In this document: positions 1 to 6,330 of the stretch, in pieces
How the letters are laid out: each line of letters begins with the position of its first letter
How positions within the stretch are numbered: the first letter of the stretch is position 1
DNA from: JANLSO01 sp031362405
GTDB lineage: Bacteria > Actinomycetota > Thermoleophilia > Miltoncostaeales > Miltoncostaeaceae
DNA length: 10,284 bases
Direction: 5' to 3'
Assembly (NCBI GenBank): GCA_031362405.1
Contig: JANLSO010000139.1
Span: forward strand, 1-10,284
The notes under the pieces: model-generated
What the model saw: only the letters and a program-made list of their open reading frames with translations
The model's database searches: none
What the model was told of the DNA's origin: nothing
Made by a program: the position numbers and the translations under genes

Positions 1-364
1 GCTGCGCTGTGCGAAGGCAACGGGCATCTCAATCGAAGTCCGAGTGGTCGATGCGCCGGAGTGGGCCAGCGGTCGAAACGGGGTGTTCAACGACCCCCCG
101 ACGCCTCAGAACGTACCGGCGTTCGCTGACTTCATGCGTGACCTCGCGACCACGTACGGCGGGATGATCGATGCCTATTCGCCGTGGAATGAGCCGAACA
201 TCCCGCCGTAGGTGGTCGCGAGGTCGCGCATGAAGTCAGCGAATGCCGGAACGCTCTCGGGCGTTGGCGGGTCGTTTCCGACACCCGCACGACCGCTGGC
301 CCAATCGGGTGCATCCGTGATGCGAATCTCGACCGACAGACCCGTCGCCTTGATGCACTTGAGC
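1..364. repeat. Inverted repeat of two diverged glycoside hydrolase paralogues
   Basis: Bases 1-166 and the reverse complement of 199-364 align without gaps. I count 44 mismatches in 166 positions (about 73% identity). The 45 bases nearest the centre (122-166 against 199-243) differ at only two positions. The 32-base centre is 167-198. Most differences fall at third codon positions, and the two encoded segments agree at about 43 of 55 residues. The arms are therefore separate genes that diverged under selection for protein, not one sequence copied back on itself. Both coding frames end at or just past the centre. Confidence 0.85.
2..211 (+). CDS. Truncated glycoside-hydrolase-like protein, internal fragment (5' end outside window)
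   Basis: An open frame enters from the left edge and ends at a TAG at 209-211. The 69 visible residues look like part of a (beta/alpha)8-barrel glycoside hydrolase of the clan A type (GH5/GH39-like). They include a strand IEVRVVDAPEWASG, a segment PAFADFMRDLATTYGG, and the motif PWNEPN near the end, whose Glu is the usual acid/base residue in such enzymes. The frame closes four residues after that motif, so the rest of the barrel and the nucleophile are missing. The stop lies inside sequence that is the reverse complement of the neighbouring minus-strand copy, so the truncation is created by the inverted junction and not by a natural C-terminus. The family call is by motif only and the exact GH family is uncertain. 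As it stands the fragment should not be active. Confidence 0.6.
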   Translation: MRCAKATGISIEVRVVDAPEWASGRNGVFNDPPTPQNVPAFADFMRDLATTYGGMIDAYSPWNEPNIPP

Positions 365-636
365 TTCTCGCCAAGCTCAGCCCATGCGGCCGCCCCGGGC
401 TGTCCGGCGGTCCGGTATGAGTCGGGCTGAGGCTCAAGCCGGCCCCATCCGACTCCGAAGCTCCCCCACGGAACGCCTGCTGCCGCCGCCAACTCAGCCG
501 AGCGGCACGCCTCGGCGAGCGTGCCCGCCGCCAGCGTGACGCCCGCATCGGGTACCCACGTCGCGCCCGTGGCCGACGCGACCGGGGTAAGGATGCTTAT
601 CGCCGCGGCGAGTGTGGCCCCGATGGTCACGCGCAC
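175..636 (-). CDS. Truncated secreted glycoside-hydrolase-like protein
   Basis: This 153-residue frame starts at GTG (634-636) behind a strong GGAGGAG ribosome binding site. Residues 1 to about 24 form a signal peptide: short basic N-end, hydrophobic core, Ala-rich cleavage region. The mature part begins like a barrel hydrolase with an Ala-rich helix, then GWGRLEP at 64-70, then a strand VEIRITDAPDWASG, then PAFADFMRDLATTYGGM at 130-146. From residue 147 the frame reads antisense through the centre of the inverted repeat and stops at TAG (175-177), so the catalytic PWNEPN region seen in the facing copy is absent. The family normally runs to several hundred residues. The N-terminal half looks intact and expressible, but a functional enzyme is unlikely. 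The hydrolase could have trimmed or degraded surface polysaccharide, given the neighbouring glycan locus; that role is inferred from position only. Confidence 0.65.
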   Translation of the reverse strand: MRVTIGATLAAAISILTPVASATGATWVPDAGVTLAAGTLAEACRSAELAAAAGVPWGSFGVGWGRLEPQPDSYRTAGQPGAAAWAELGEKLKCIKATGLSVEIRITDAPDWASGRAGVGNDPPTPESVPAFADFMRDLATTYGGMFGSFHGE

Positions 637-931
637 AGTCGATCTCCTCCGCTGTGTTGATTCTGGGGAACGTCTTGCCGAACCCGCGTCGGTGGGCCGC
701 GGGGACGCCAGATCGTCGTTCCCGTGTATCTAACACGCAGGCGGGAGGGTAGAGCGCTCGCCCGACGGTTAGCTGACCGTTGGCGTATGGGGAGGTCGCC
801 GTTGCCGAGCACGGCTGCCTTCCCGCAGGCCCCTGAGCTGGAGGAGTCTGGTCGCACGTCTAGGCGCCACGGGTTGACCCATTTCATAGAGTTATACGGG
901 CATGGGCATAATCGCGACGAGGACCGTGACC
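637..931. promoter_or_regulatory. Divergent intergenic region with small palindromes
   Basis: This 295-base spacer separates the divergent hydrolase and surface-protein genes and should carry promoters for both. No coding frame with a convincing protein is seen. ACGGTTAGCTGACCGT at 765-780 is a near-perfect 16-base palindrome with one mismatched symmetric pair, the size of a small operator. CGTGT and ACACG at 723-727 and 733-737 form a short hairpin. On the + strand GGAAC (667-671) and CGTC (687-690), 15 bases apart, resemble an ECF sigma factor promoter. A TTGACC at 874-879 has no -10 at the right distance. None of these is more than suggestive. Confidence 0.35.
644..650 (-). promoter_or_regulatory. 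Ribosome binding site of the minus-strand hydrolase
   Basis: The minus strand reads GGAGGAG, seven bases before the GTG at 636-634. It is a near-perfect anti-Shine-Dalgarno match at good spacing and supports this GTG as the true start, together with the signal peptide that follows. Confidence 0.75.
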
Positions 932-1519
932 GTGAAGACCCTCCTCTGGATGATCTGCGCCGCCGCCGCGGCATCCACCCTTGCGCCGCCCGCCATCGGC
1001 CAGACGGCGGAACAGCGGGTCGCCGCCTGCATCGCGAACAACGGCGTGCGGTACGGAGAACCTTCATCGGCAACCGTCGCCCAGTACTTCAGCCTCGTCG
1101 CCGCATGCCAAGCGGCCGCCCAAAGTGGCTCAGGCGTCGAGGTGCTCGTCACCCCCGAACCGACGAGGCAAAGCCCCCCCAACGCCCCCAAGACTTCCGC
1201 GGGTACACCGAATGCTCCAGCCGCCGAAGAGAGCACGTCGCCCCGACGTCCAAGCGAAGACGGCTCGGCGAGCCCCGAATCGCCCACTCCTAAGACGGGT
1301 GACCGAGCAACCGTCAGCCCGGCAGGCGGTCGTACCGGCCGCGCGAACAACACCGATACCGCAGGCCTCGTGAAGAAGGCCCTCGCGGTACGTGAACCAA
1401 CAGGGCGGTCACTGCTCAGCCCTGCCAGCGCGCTGACCCCCGCTGGGGCCGGCGGGCTTGCCGCGGCCGCCCTTGTGGGGGTCGGGGGCTACCTCCTGCG
1501 CCGTCGACGCCTGGACTGA
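932..1519 (+). CDS. Small exported protein with Pro/Ser/Thr stalk and C-terminal membrane anchor
   Basis: I do not recognise a named family. The 195-residue product has a clear signal peptide (residues 1-24, cleavage near AIGQ/TAEQ), then a small helical segment (25-65) with two cysteines (33 and 59) that could form a disulfide. A long low-complexity stalk rich in Pro, Ser, Thr and Ala covers about 70-145. The C-terminus has LTPAGAGG (168-175), a hydrophobic stretch to about 189, and RRRR (190-193). This tripartite tail resembles LPXTG-like or CTERM-type sorting signals, but no standard motif is present. The preferred start is GTG 932: GAGGA at 919-923 lies eight bases upstream, and the signal peptide then begins MKTLL. 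An ATG at 902 is in frame but has no ribosome binding site and would add ten residues. The gene lies just ahead of the ligase gene in the same frame, so a role at the cell surface linked to the glycan is likely but unproven. Confidence 0.7.
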   Translation: MKTLLWMICAAAAASTLAPPAIGQTAEQRVAACIANNGVRYGEPSSATVAQYFSLVAACQAAAQSGSGVEVLVTPEPTRQSPPNAPKTSAGTPNAPAAEESTSPRRPSEDGSASPESPTPKTGDRATVSPAGGRTGRANNTDTAGLVKKALAVREPTGRSLLSPASALTPAGAGGLAAAALVGVGGYLLRRRRLD

Positions 1520-1612
1520 CCCATCAGATTCGCTGAAGGCCGGACCGCGTGGCGGCCGTGGTTTCCCGCCGCCGCTGGTGTAATCGCGCTAACTGCACCC
1601 CTCGCTGCTGCG

Positions 1613-3484
1613 TTGTGGCTCGCCGCGGACGGCGGCGGCTATTTCATCGCCGATTGGGGCCCGAGCAGTATCGCGCTCATCGCTCTGTGCGTCGCAGTGA
1701 CGCTGGCCGTCGGCCTTGCCCGCGTATCCATCCTCGGAGTGATCGGCGTAAGCGCGTGGATGTTTTTTGGCACCCTTCAGGTCGTCTCCGGCGCGTGGGC
1801 CCCTGACAGTAGCCTCGCCGCGCGTGCGGGCGGGCTGACGCTGTTGTACGCCGCTGCCCTCGCCATCGTCGTCGTCGTCACCTCGCGGGTGGCAGTCAGC
1901 GCGGTATGGGCGCTTTGGTTGACACTGGGTACCGCGGCCGTGATGAGCGGATGGGGCGTGTTCGCACGCTTGGTGCCTGGGCTGGACCTTGGCGATAGTG
2001 CCGCCCGCCTATCGGTGCCCATCTCATACTGGAACGGGCAGGGAGCACTCTCAGCCTTCGCGATCGTTCTCGCGATCGGCATGGCGGGCGGGGTTGCACG
2101 TCGCCCGCTACATGCCGCGCCCGCTGCGGCCGTGGTGCCGCTGGCGGCACTTTGCCTTCTCTTTACGGTATCGCGTGGTTCAGTGGTCGCCGCCATCGTC
2201 GGGCTGATCGCTGTCGTCAGCCTCGCGCCGGATCGGCTGCGCATGGCAGCGATGTGCGTCGTGACGTTAGGGGCAACCGCGCCACTGGTGGTGGCGGTGA
2301 ACGGCTCAGCGTTGGTTTCGACGGGGGCCGCACTGCCTGAGCACGGCGCTGCGGGCAAGGCTGCCCTGCTGGCCCTCGCGGGCAGCTGCCTGGCGGCGGG
2401 GGTCTTTGCCGTGATCGTGGCTGTTGCTACCTCGAGAATTCCGCATCGCCCACGCGTGGTGATCGGCCGGACAGCCGGTGCGTTCGTCGTCGTCGCGTCG
2501 GTAACGGTCATCGGTGCGGCAATGATCGCGGGCGCGGGCCCGGCGGCATCGCTCGACGACCGGTTCGCCGAGTTTCGCGAGTACGCGCCGGGCGCGCGCA
2601 ACACCGCGACGTCTCTGTCTGACCGTCTTGCCTCGAGCGCCGGGTCAGGCCGCTGGCAGAACTGGACGGTCGCCGGCGGACAGTTTCGCGACGCTCCCTT
2701 CGTGGGTGAAGGCGCCGGAAGCTACGCCGTGGAATGGGACCAATCTCGCACGGTGCCCCTCGACGTCACCAACGCACACTCTCTCTACCTTGAGATCGCC
2801 GGCGAGAACGGGGTTATCGGGCTGATCCTCGTCATCACGCCGCTGATCTGCGTCGGCATTGCCGCCGTGCGGCTTCGCCGCGGTGGCGACGAGCTGGCCG
2901 CCGGTCTGGGTGCCGCCGCGGGCGCCGCGGCGCTCGCACTCTGGGTACATACCGCCGGCGACTGGGACTGGCAGCTCCCGGCTCTCATCCTGCCGGGGGT
3001 CGTGGTCTCGGGTGCGGCCATCGGCCGAGCCCATCGAACGAACCCGTCCAACGCTGTCGCCCGGGCTCTCGTCGCGGGGTTCATCGTCCTGGGCGTCGCG
3101 GCAACGGTCGTGACCGTTCCTGCCGGCTTGGCGTCGGACGCTGCCGCCCGCGACGCCCGCTCTGCGGCGCGCGCTGGTGACTTCACTGGCGCCGCGAACG
3201 CCAGCCTGCGAGCGATCAAGATCGAGCCGTCAGCCTCCGCATGGCAGCTTCGCGCCAACCTGCTGGCCGATCTCGGCGAGGCGAGTGATGCCGACGTGGC
3301 CTTTGTTGAAGCGATGCGCCGGGCACCCCGCGAATGGAGCATCCCGGCCGACTGGGCGGCTGTCCTCATCAGGCGTGGAGACCGGCGCAGCGCGAGAGTC
3401 CTGATCGCGCGCGCGTCTGAACTGAACCCCCTCGAGCCACGCATCGCTGCCCTTCGAGAAGCGCAGGCTGCCCGAAGAAGGTAG
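1613..3484 (+). CDS. O-antigen ligase / Wzy-family membrane protein with TPR-like C-terminus
   Basis: A polytopic inner-membrane protein of the O-antigen ligase superfamily (PF04932 type), which transfers or polymerises lipid-linked glycans outside the membrane. From TTG 1613 it has 623 residues, with many membrane segments between about 18 and 310. The family pattern appears as PISYWNGQG (136-144), TVSRGS (185-190), a large external loop with GRWQNW (346-351) and FRDAPFVGEGAGSY (358-371), and NAHSLYLE (387-394), where His389 fits the conserved loop histidine. Four or five more segments follow (401-505). Residues 508-615 are soluble, helical and TPR-like. The start is doubtful: the frame stays open back to the TGA at 1517-1519, and 1520-1612 encodes what looks like the true first membrane segment, but no ATG, GTG or TTG lies there in frame. 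TTG 1613 is the first usual start and has no ribosome binding site. A GTG at 1549, nine bases after GAAGG, would fit if the sequence carried one extra base shortly after it. Confidence 0.8.
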   Translation: MWLAADGGGYFIADWGPSSIALIALCVAVTLAVGLARVSILGVIGVSAWMFFGTLQVVSGAWAPDSSLAARAGGLTLLYAAALAIVVVVTSRVAVSAVWALWLTLGTAAVMSGWGVFARLVPGLDLGDSAARLSVPISYWNGQGALSAFAIVLAIGMAGGVARRPLHAAPAAAVVPLAALCLLFTVSRGSVVAAIVGLIAVVSLAPDRLRMAAMCVVTLGATAPLVVAVNGSALVSTGAALPEHGAAGKAALLALAGSCLAAGVFAVIVAVATSRIPHRPRVVIGRTAGAFVVVASVTVIGAAMIAGAGPAASLDDRFAEFREYAPGARNTATSLSDRLASSAGSGRWQNWTVAGGQFRDAPFVGEGAGSYAVEWDQSRTVPLDVTNAHSLYLEIAGENGVIGLILVITPLICVGIAAVRLRRGGDELAAGLGAAAGAAALALWVHTAGDWDWQLPALILPGVVVSGAAIGRAHRTNPSNAVARALVAGFIVLGVAATVVTVPAGLASDAAARDARSAARAGDFTGAANASLRAIKIEPSASAWQLRANLLADLGEASDADVAFVEAMRRAPREWSIPADWAAVLIRRGDRRSARVLIARASELNPLEPRIAALREAQAARRR

Positions 3485-3500
3485 GCGCCAGGCTGGCGTC
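3484..3500 (+). terminator. Possible hairpin terminator after the ligase gene
   Basis: GGCGCCAG (3484-3491) can pair with CTGGCGTC (3493-3500), with one G-T wobble, directly overlapping the ligase stop codon. The stem is GC-rich but no T run follows. Hairpins without a T tract are used as terminators in some high-GC bacteria, so this is plausible and weakly supported. A candidate promoter lies just downstream. Confidence 0.3.
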
Positions 3501-3624
3501 GGCGAGGACCGTCCATCCCACCTGACATTCGTATCGACACAATGCGTAAGGCAAGTGATTCACGCACGTGTTCGAACTACCCGGACGGGCGGGAACAATC
3601 CAACGCATGTTGTCCGAATGGCCA

Positions 3625-3653
3625 TTGTCGGTATGTGTTTGCTTTGTGAGAAT
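3625..3653 (+). promoter_or_regulatory. Candidate promoter for the downstream glycan operon
   Basis: TTGTCG (3625-3630) and GAGAAT (3648-3653) are 17 bases apart, and a TG lies one base before the second hexamer (extended -10). The stretch is more AT-rich than its surroundings. Transcription would start near 3660, about 35 bases ahead of the ribosome binding site of the sugar-phosphate transferase gene. Together with the possible terminator at 3484-3500 it would make 3705 onwards a separate transcription unit. Confidence 0.4.
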
Positions 3654-3692
3654 CCCAGAAAGCTCATACATGTTCCGGCGAATCTCGGCAGC

Positions 3693-3696
3693 GGAG
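3693..3696 (+). promoter_or_regulatory. Ribosome binding site deciding the transferase start
   Basis: GGAG within CGGAGAAG lies eight bases before GTG 3705. The alternative starts at 3555, 3618 (ATG) and 3756 have no comparable site, so this one decides the start. Confidence 0.55.
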
Positions 3697-3704
3697 AAGC
3701 TCGA

Positions 3705-5180
3705 GTGGCCCACGCAGGAACCGATGCCAACATCGGCCCGAAGGGTGCGATCCAAGTGAACTCGGCCGCTCCCGCTGTGCGGGTGAGACCGTCTCAGCGG
3801 CGCCGGCTGATGATCTGGGACATGCTCGTCGTGCTGGGGGTGATCGGTGCGATGGCCCTGGCGGGTAACATCGAGGAACGCCAGCAGATCGTGCGCACTG
3901 CGGTCGGAATGATCTTGGTCGGCCTTGGGCCGCTAATGGTCTACCTAAGCGGTGGATACCTGCGCACCCATCGTCCTCTCGGCAATCTGCCGATCGAGTT
4001 CGGTCGCCTACTTTCCTCGTCAGGCTTTTCCATCTGGTTGGCGGCGGTCGTCATCGAAGGTTCGGGCGGAAGCCCACGCATCGCAAGCCTTACCTCGGTG
4101 TGGTTCGCAATCACCGCAGGCTGGCTCGCCGGTCGCCTCCTGTCAGCACGCCGCATCCGCACACATCCTGAACGGGCGGTGGTTCTCGGCAGCGGTATCG
4201 TTGCGGATCGAATCATCGAGCTGAGTAAGCGATACCCCGAACACGGAATCCGGATCCTCGGGGTCATTGACGACGACCCCCGCGGCGCACCCGGCGGACC
4301 ACCGGTTCTCGGTGGGGTGGGGGACATGCCGCGGCTTCTTTCCACGGGCGACTACGACCGCGTCATTGTCGCTTTCTCCGACTCGATCAAGGATGCGATG
4401 CTGGCCCAGACCCTACGTGTGTGCACGCCTCGCGGGGTGCGCGTCGATGTCGTGCCGCGTCTTTTCCAACTCGTTGGCCACGACGCCCACCTCGAGGCGC
4501 TGGGCGACATGAGCCTCGTTCAGGTCGGGGCGCCGACCGCCGGGATGGCTCGGATGGCCGCCAAGCGTCTCTTCGACGTCACCCTCGCGGGCGGGCTTCT
4601 GCTGATCGTGTCTCCCGTCATGTTGGCGGTGGCTATCGCGGTCAAGGCTGGCTCACCCGGCCCCGCCCTTTTCCGCCAGACCCGCGTGGGGCGAGGCGGC
4701 CGAACATTCGAGGTAGTCAAGTTCCGGTCGATGCATGTTGACGCTGACAGACAAGGTGCGGGCCGCCTCGCCGCCGAGGCTGACAGCGGCGGTCTTCTCG
4801 AGGGTGAGGTCGCCGATCTTGTGGCCTCGCTCAAGACCGACACTGACGATCGCGTCACCCGCGTGGGCCACTTCATCAGGACTACTAGCCTTGACGAGTT
4901 TCCGCAGCTCTGGAACGTCGTGCGGGGCGATATGAGCCTGGTAGGCCCTCGTCCGCTGCGCCCCTTCGAAGTGGCGGCTCTGAACCCATGGCAGGCTGCT
5001 CGACACGAAGTACGGCCGGGGGTCACCGGTCTGTGGCAGGTACTAGGCCGCAGCGACGTCGACTGGGAGCAGCGCATGCAGATGGACTACAGCTACGTGC
5101 GACACTGGTCGCTTCGACAGGACGTCCGGGTCTTGGCACGTACGGCGAAAGTCGTGTTCAGTCGCAAGGGCTCGTCTTAA
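3705..5180 (+). CDS. Polyprenyl glycosylphosphotransferase (initiating sugar-phosphate transferase)
   Basis: The enzyme transfers a hexose-1-phosphate from a nucleotide sugar to undecaprenyl phosphate, the first membrane step of glycan repeat-unit assembly. In 491 residues it has N-terminal membrane segments (about 38-140), then a Rossmann-like CoA_binding_3 domain with VVLGSGIVADRI (159-170) and DDDPRG (189-194). The catalytic bacterial sugar transferase domain follows: KRLFDVTLAGG (287-297) with the membrane hairpin to about 313, FRQTRVGRGGRTFEVVKFRSM (323-343), TSLDEFPQLWNVVRGDMSLVGPRP across 394-417 with the Asp-Glu pair 397-398, then RPGVTGLWQVLGRS (437-450). All family landmarks are intact. 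I chose GTG 3705 because GGAG at 3693-3696 lies eight bases upstream. GTG 3756 is the next choice, and the frame is also open back to GTG 3555. The sugar specificity (glucose, galactose or other) cannot be read from the sequence. Confidence 0.92.
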   Translation: MAHAGTDANIGPKGAIQVNSAAPAVRVRPSQRRRLMIWDMLVVLGVIGAMALAGNIEERQQIVRTAVGMILVGLGPLMVYLSGGYLRTHRPLGNLPIEFGRLLSSSGFSIWLAAVVIEGSGGSPRIASLTSVWFAITAGWLAGRLLSARRIRTHPERAVVLGSGIVADRIIELSKRYPEHGIRILGVIDDDPRGAPGGPPVLGGVGDMPRLLSTGDYDRVIVAFSDSIKDAMLAQTLRVCTPRGVRVDVVPRLFQLVGHDAHLEALGDMSLVQVGAPTAGMARMAAKRLFDVTLAGGLLLIVSPVMLAVAIAVKAGSPGPALFRQTRVGRGGRTFEVVKFRSMHVDADRQGAGRLAAEADSGGLLEGEVADLVASLKTDTDDRVTRVGHFIRTTSLDEFPQLWNVVRGDMSLVGPRPLRPFEVAALNPWQAARHEVRPGVTGLWQVLGRSDVDWEQRMQMDYSYVRHWSLRQDVRVLARTAKVVFSRKGSS

Positions 5181-5238
5181 AGTGATGGCGGTGGACTATT
5201 TTTTGGCGTAGCGCACTAATCGACCGAGACCGGGCGAC

Positions 5239-6330
5239 GTGCGAGTAGCGATCGCCCACGAGTGGCTCGTCTCCTACGCCGGGTCAGAGCGCTGTGTCGA
5301 GCAACTTGCGGTCGCTTATCCGAATGCTCGGATTTTGACGACGGTTACGGCGCTCGAACGCCTGCCGGCGATTTTCGCCGGAGCAGAGGCCTCGTTCCTG
5401 CAGCGCATACCGGCTGCGGCAGAGCACTACCAGAAGCTACTTCCGCTGATGCCGGCGTCGTGGCGTTTCCGGCGGCCAGTCGTCGAGGTTGATGTCGTGA
5501 TCTCGAGCAGTCACGCTTGCGCGAAGGCTGTCCGCATGGCCCCGGAGATTCCTCACGTCTGTTACTGCTACACGCCGATGCGCTATGCATGGGAGTTCGA
5601 ACTCGAGCGTGGGCGCTTCCCGAAGCGGCTGCAGTGGCCGGCGGAGATTGCCATGGCCGGGTTTCGTCGATGGGACCGTGCGACCGCGCCGGGGGTGAAC
5701 CGCTTCGTAGCGATATCCACAGATGTCGCGGCTCGGATAAAAAGAGCTTACGGCCGGAGCGCCGACATCGTGCATCCGCCGGTTAAGACCGAGTACTTCA
5801 CCCCGGGCGGTGCGAGGGGTGACTACTTCCTGTTCGTGGGCCGCTTTGTCGCGTACAAGAGACCTGACTTGGTGGTCGAAGCTTTCAGTGACCTTCCGTT
5901 CCCCCTGAAAATGGTGGGGGCAGGCCCAATGGAAGCGCAACTGCGCGCCAGGGCCACGTCCAACGTTGAATTCCTCGGTCGAATACCCGACGAGCCGCTC
6001 CGCGCCCTCATGCGCTCGGCGCGGGCAATGATCTTCCCGGCGCACGAGGATTTTGGCATCGTCATGGCCGAGAGTTTGGCCTGCGGGACGCCCGTCGTTG
6101 CTCTCGCCGCGGGTGGGGCGCTCGACATCGTGGACCAGGGTGAGACTGGCTGGCTGGTCACACATCAGAATGCTCGACTCCTCCGCTCTGCGGTCCGTGA
6201 GGCGGCGCTGTCCTCACCTGACGCGCTAAAAGTTTCGGCTCGTGCGCAGCGATTTGGCGAAGCCCGATATCGGGCTGAGATGGACGCGGTTGTACGCGAG
6301 GTGTGCGAGGACCCGAGACGGGCGTGGTGA
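5239..6330 (+). CDS. GT4 glycosyltransferase, WbaZ-like
   Basis: A 363-residue GT-B fold retaining glycosyltransferase, expected to add a sugar (mannose in characterised WbaZ proteins) to the lipid-linked repeat unit at the inner face of the membrane. The N-terminal domain opens with MRVAIAHEWLVSYAGSER (1-18) and carries VDVVISSSHACAKAV (84-98) and HVCYCYTPMRYAWEFE (106-121), a signature of the WbaZ-like subgroup. The C-terminal domain has FVGRFVAYKRPDLVVEAF (199-216), with Arg202 and Lys207 at the usual donor-phosphate positions, and the EX7E motif at Glu270-Glu278. The GTG 5239 start gives the expected N-terminus for the family, though no strong ribosome binding site is visible. The 58-base gap after the transferase gene contains a T6 run (5199-5204) with no stem. 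The substrate is unknown. Confidence 0.9.
   Translation: MRVAIAHEWLVSYAGSERCVEQLAVAYPNARILTTVTALERLPAIFAGAEASFLQRIPAAAEHYQKLLPLMPASWRFRRPVVEVDVVISSSHACAKAVRMAPEIPHVCYCYTPMRYAWEFELERGRFPKRLQWPAEIAMAGFRRWDRATAPGVNRFVAISTDVAARIKRAYGRSADIVHPPVKTEYFTPGGARGDYFLFVGRFVAYKRPDLVVEAFSDLPFPLKMVGAGPMEAQLRARATSNVEFLGRIPDEPLRALMRSARAMIFPAHEDFGIVMAESLACGTPVVALAAGGALDIVDQGETGWLVTHQNARLLRSAVREAALSSPDALKVSARAQRFGEARYRAEMDAVVREVCEDPRRAW

Noticed and set aside
668..722. GGAACG and CGTTCC inverted match as an operator
   Set aside because: Six- to seven-base arms about 45 bases apart are expected by chance and have no further symmetry.
874..897. TTGACC with TTATAC as a promoter for the surface-protein gene
   Set aside because: The spacer is only 12 bases, too short for a standard sigma-70 type promoter.
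1777..2604. Long open frame on the minus strand inside the ligase gene
   Set aside because: It lies opposite a + strand frame with clear family motifs and membrane segments, and its Ala/Thr/Pro-rich composition is typical of an antisense frame in high-GC DNA.
2785..3567. Minus-strand open frame of about 260 codons over the 3' end of the ligase gene
   Set aside because: Antisense shadow of the ligase C-terminus; low-complexity Ala/Arg/Ser content and no recognisable domain.
3555..3704. N-terminal extension of the sugar-phosphate transferase from GTG 3555 or ATG 3618
   Set aside because: No ribosome binding site at those starts, the stretch is AT-richer than the gene and overlaps the candidate promoter, and the extra residues resemble nothing in the family.
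5181..5238. T6 run at 5199-5204 as a terminator between transferase and WbaZ-like genes
   Set aside because: No GC-rich stem precedes the T run, and the genes on either side are parts of one pathway.
5437..6165. Minus-strand open frame of about 240 codons opposite the WbaZ-like gene
   Set aside because: The + strand gene has full glycosyltransferase motifs; the antisense product has no plausible domain.
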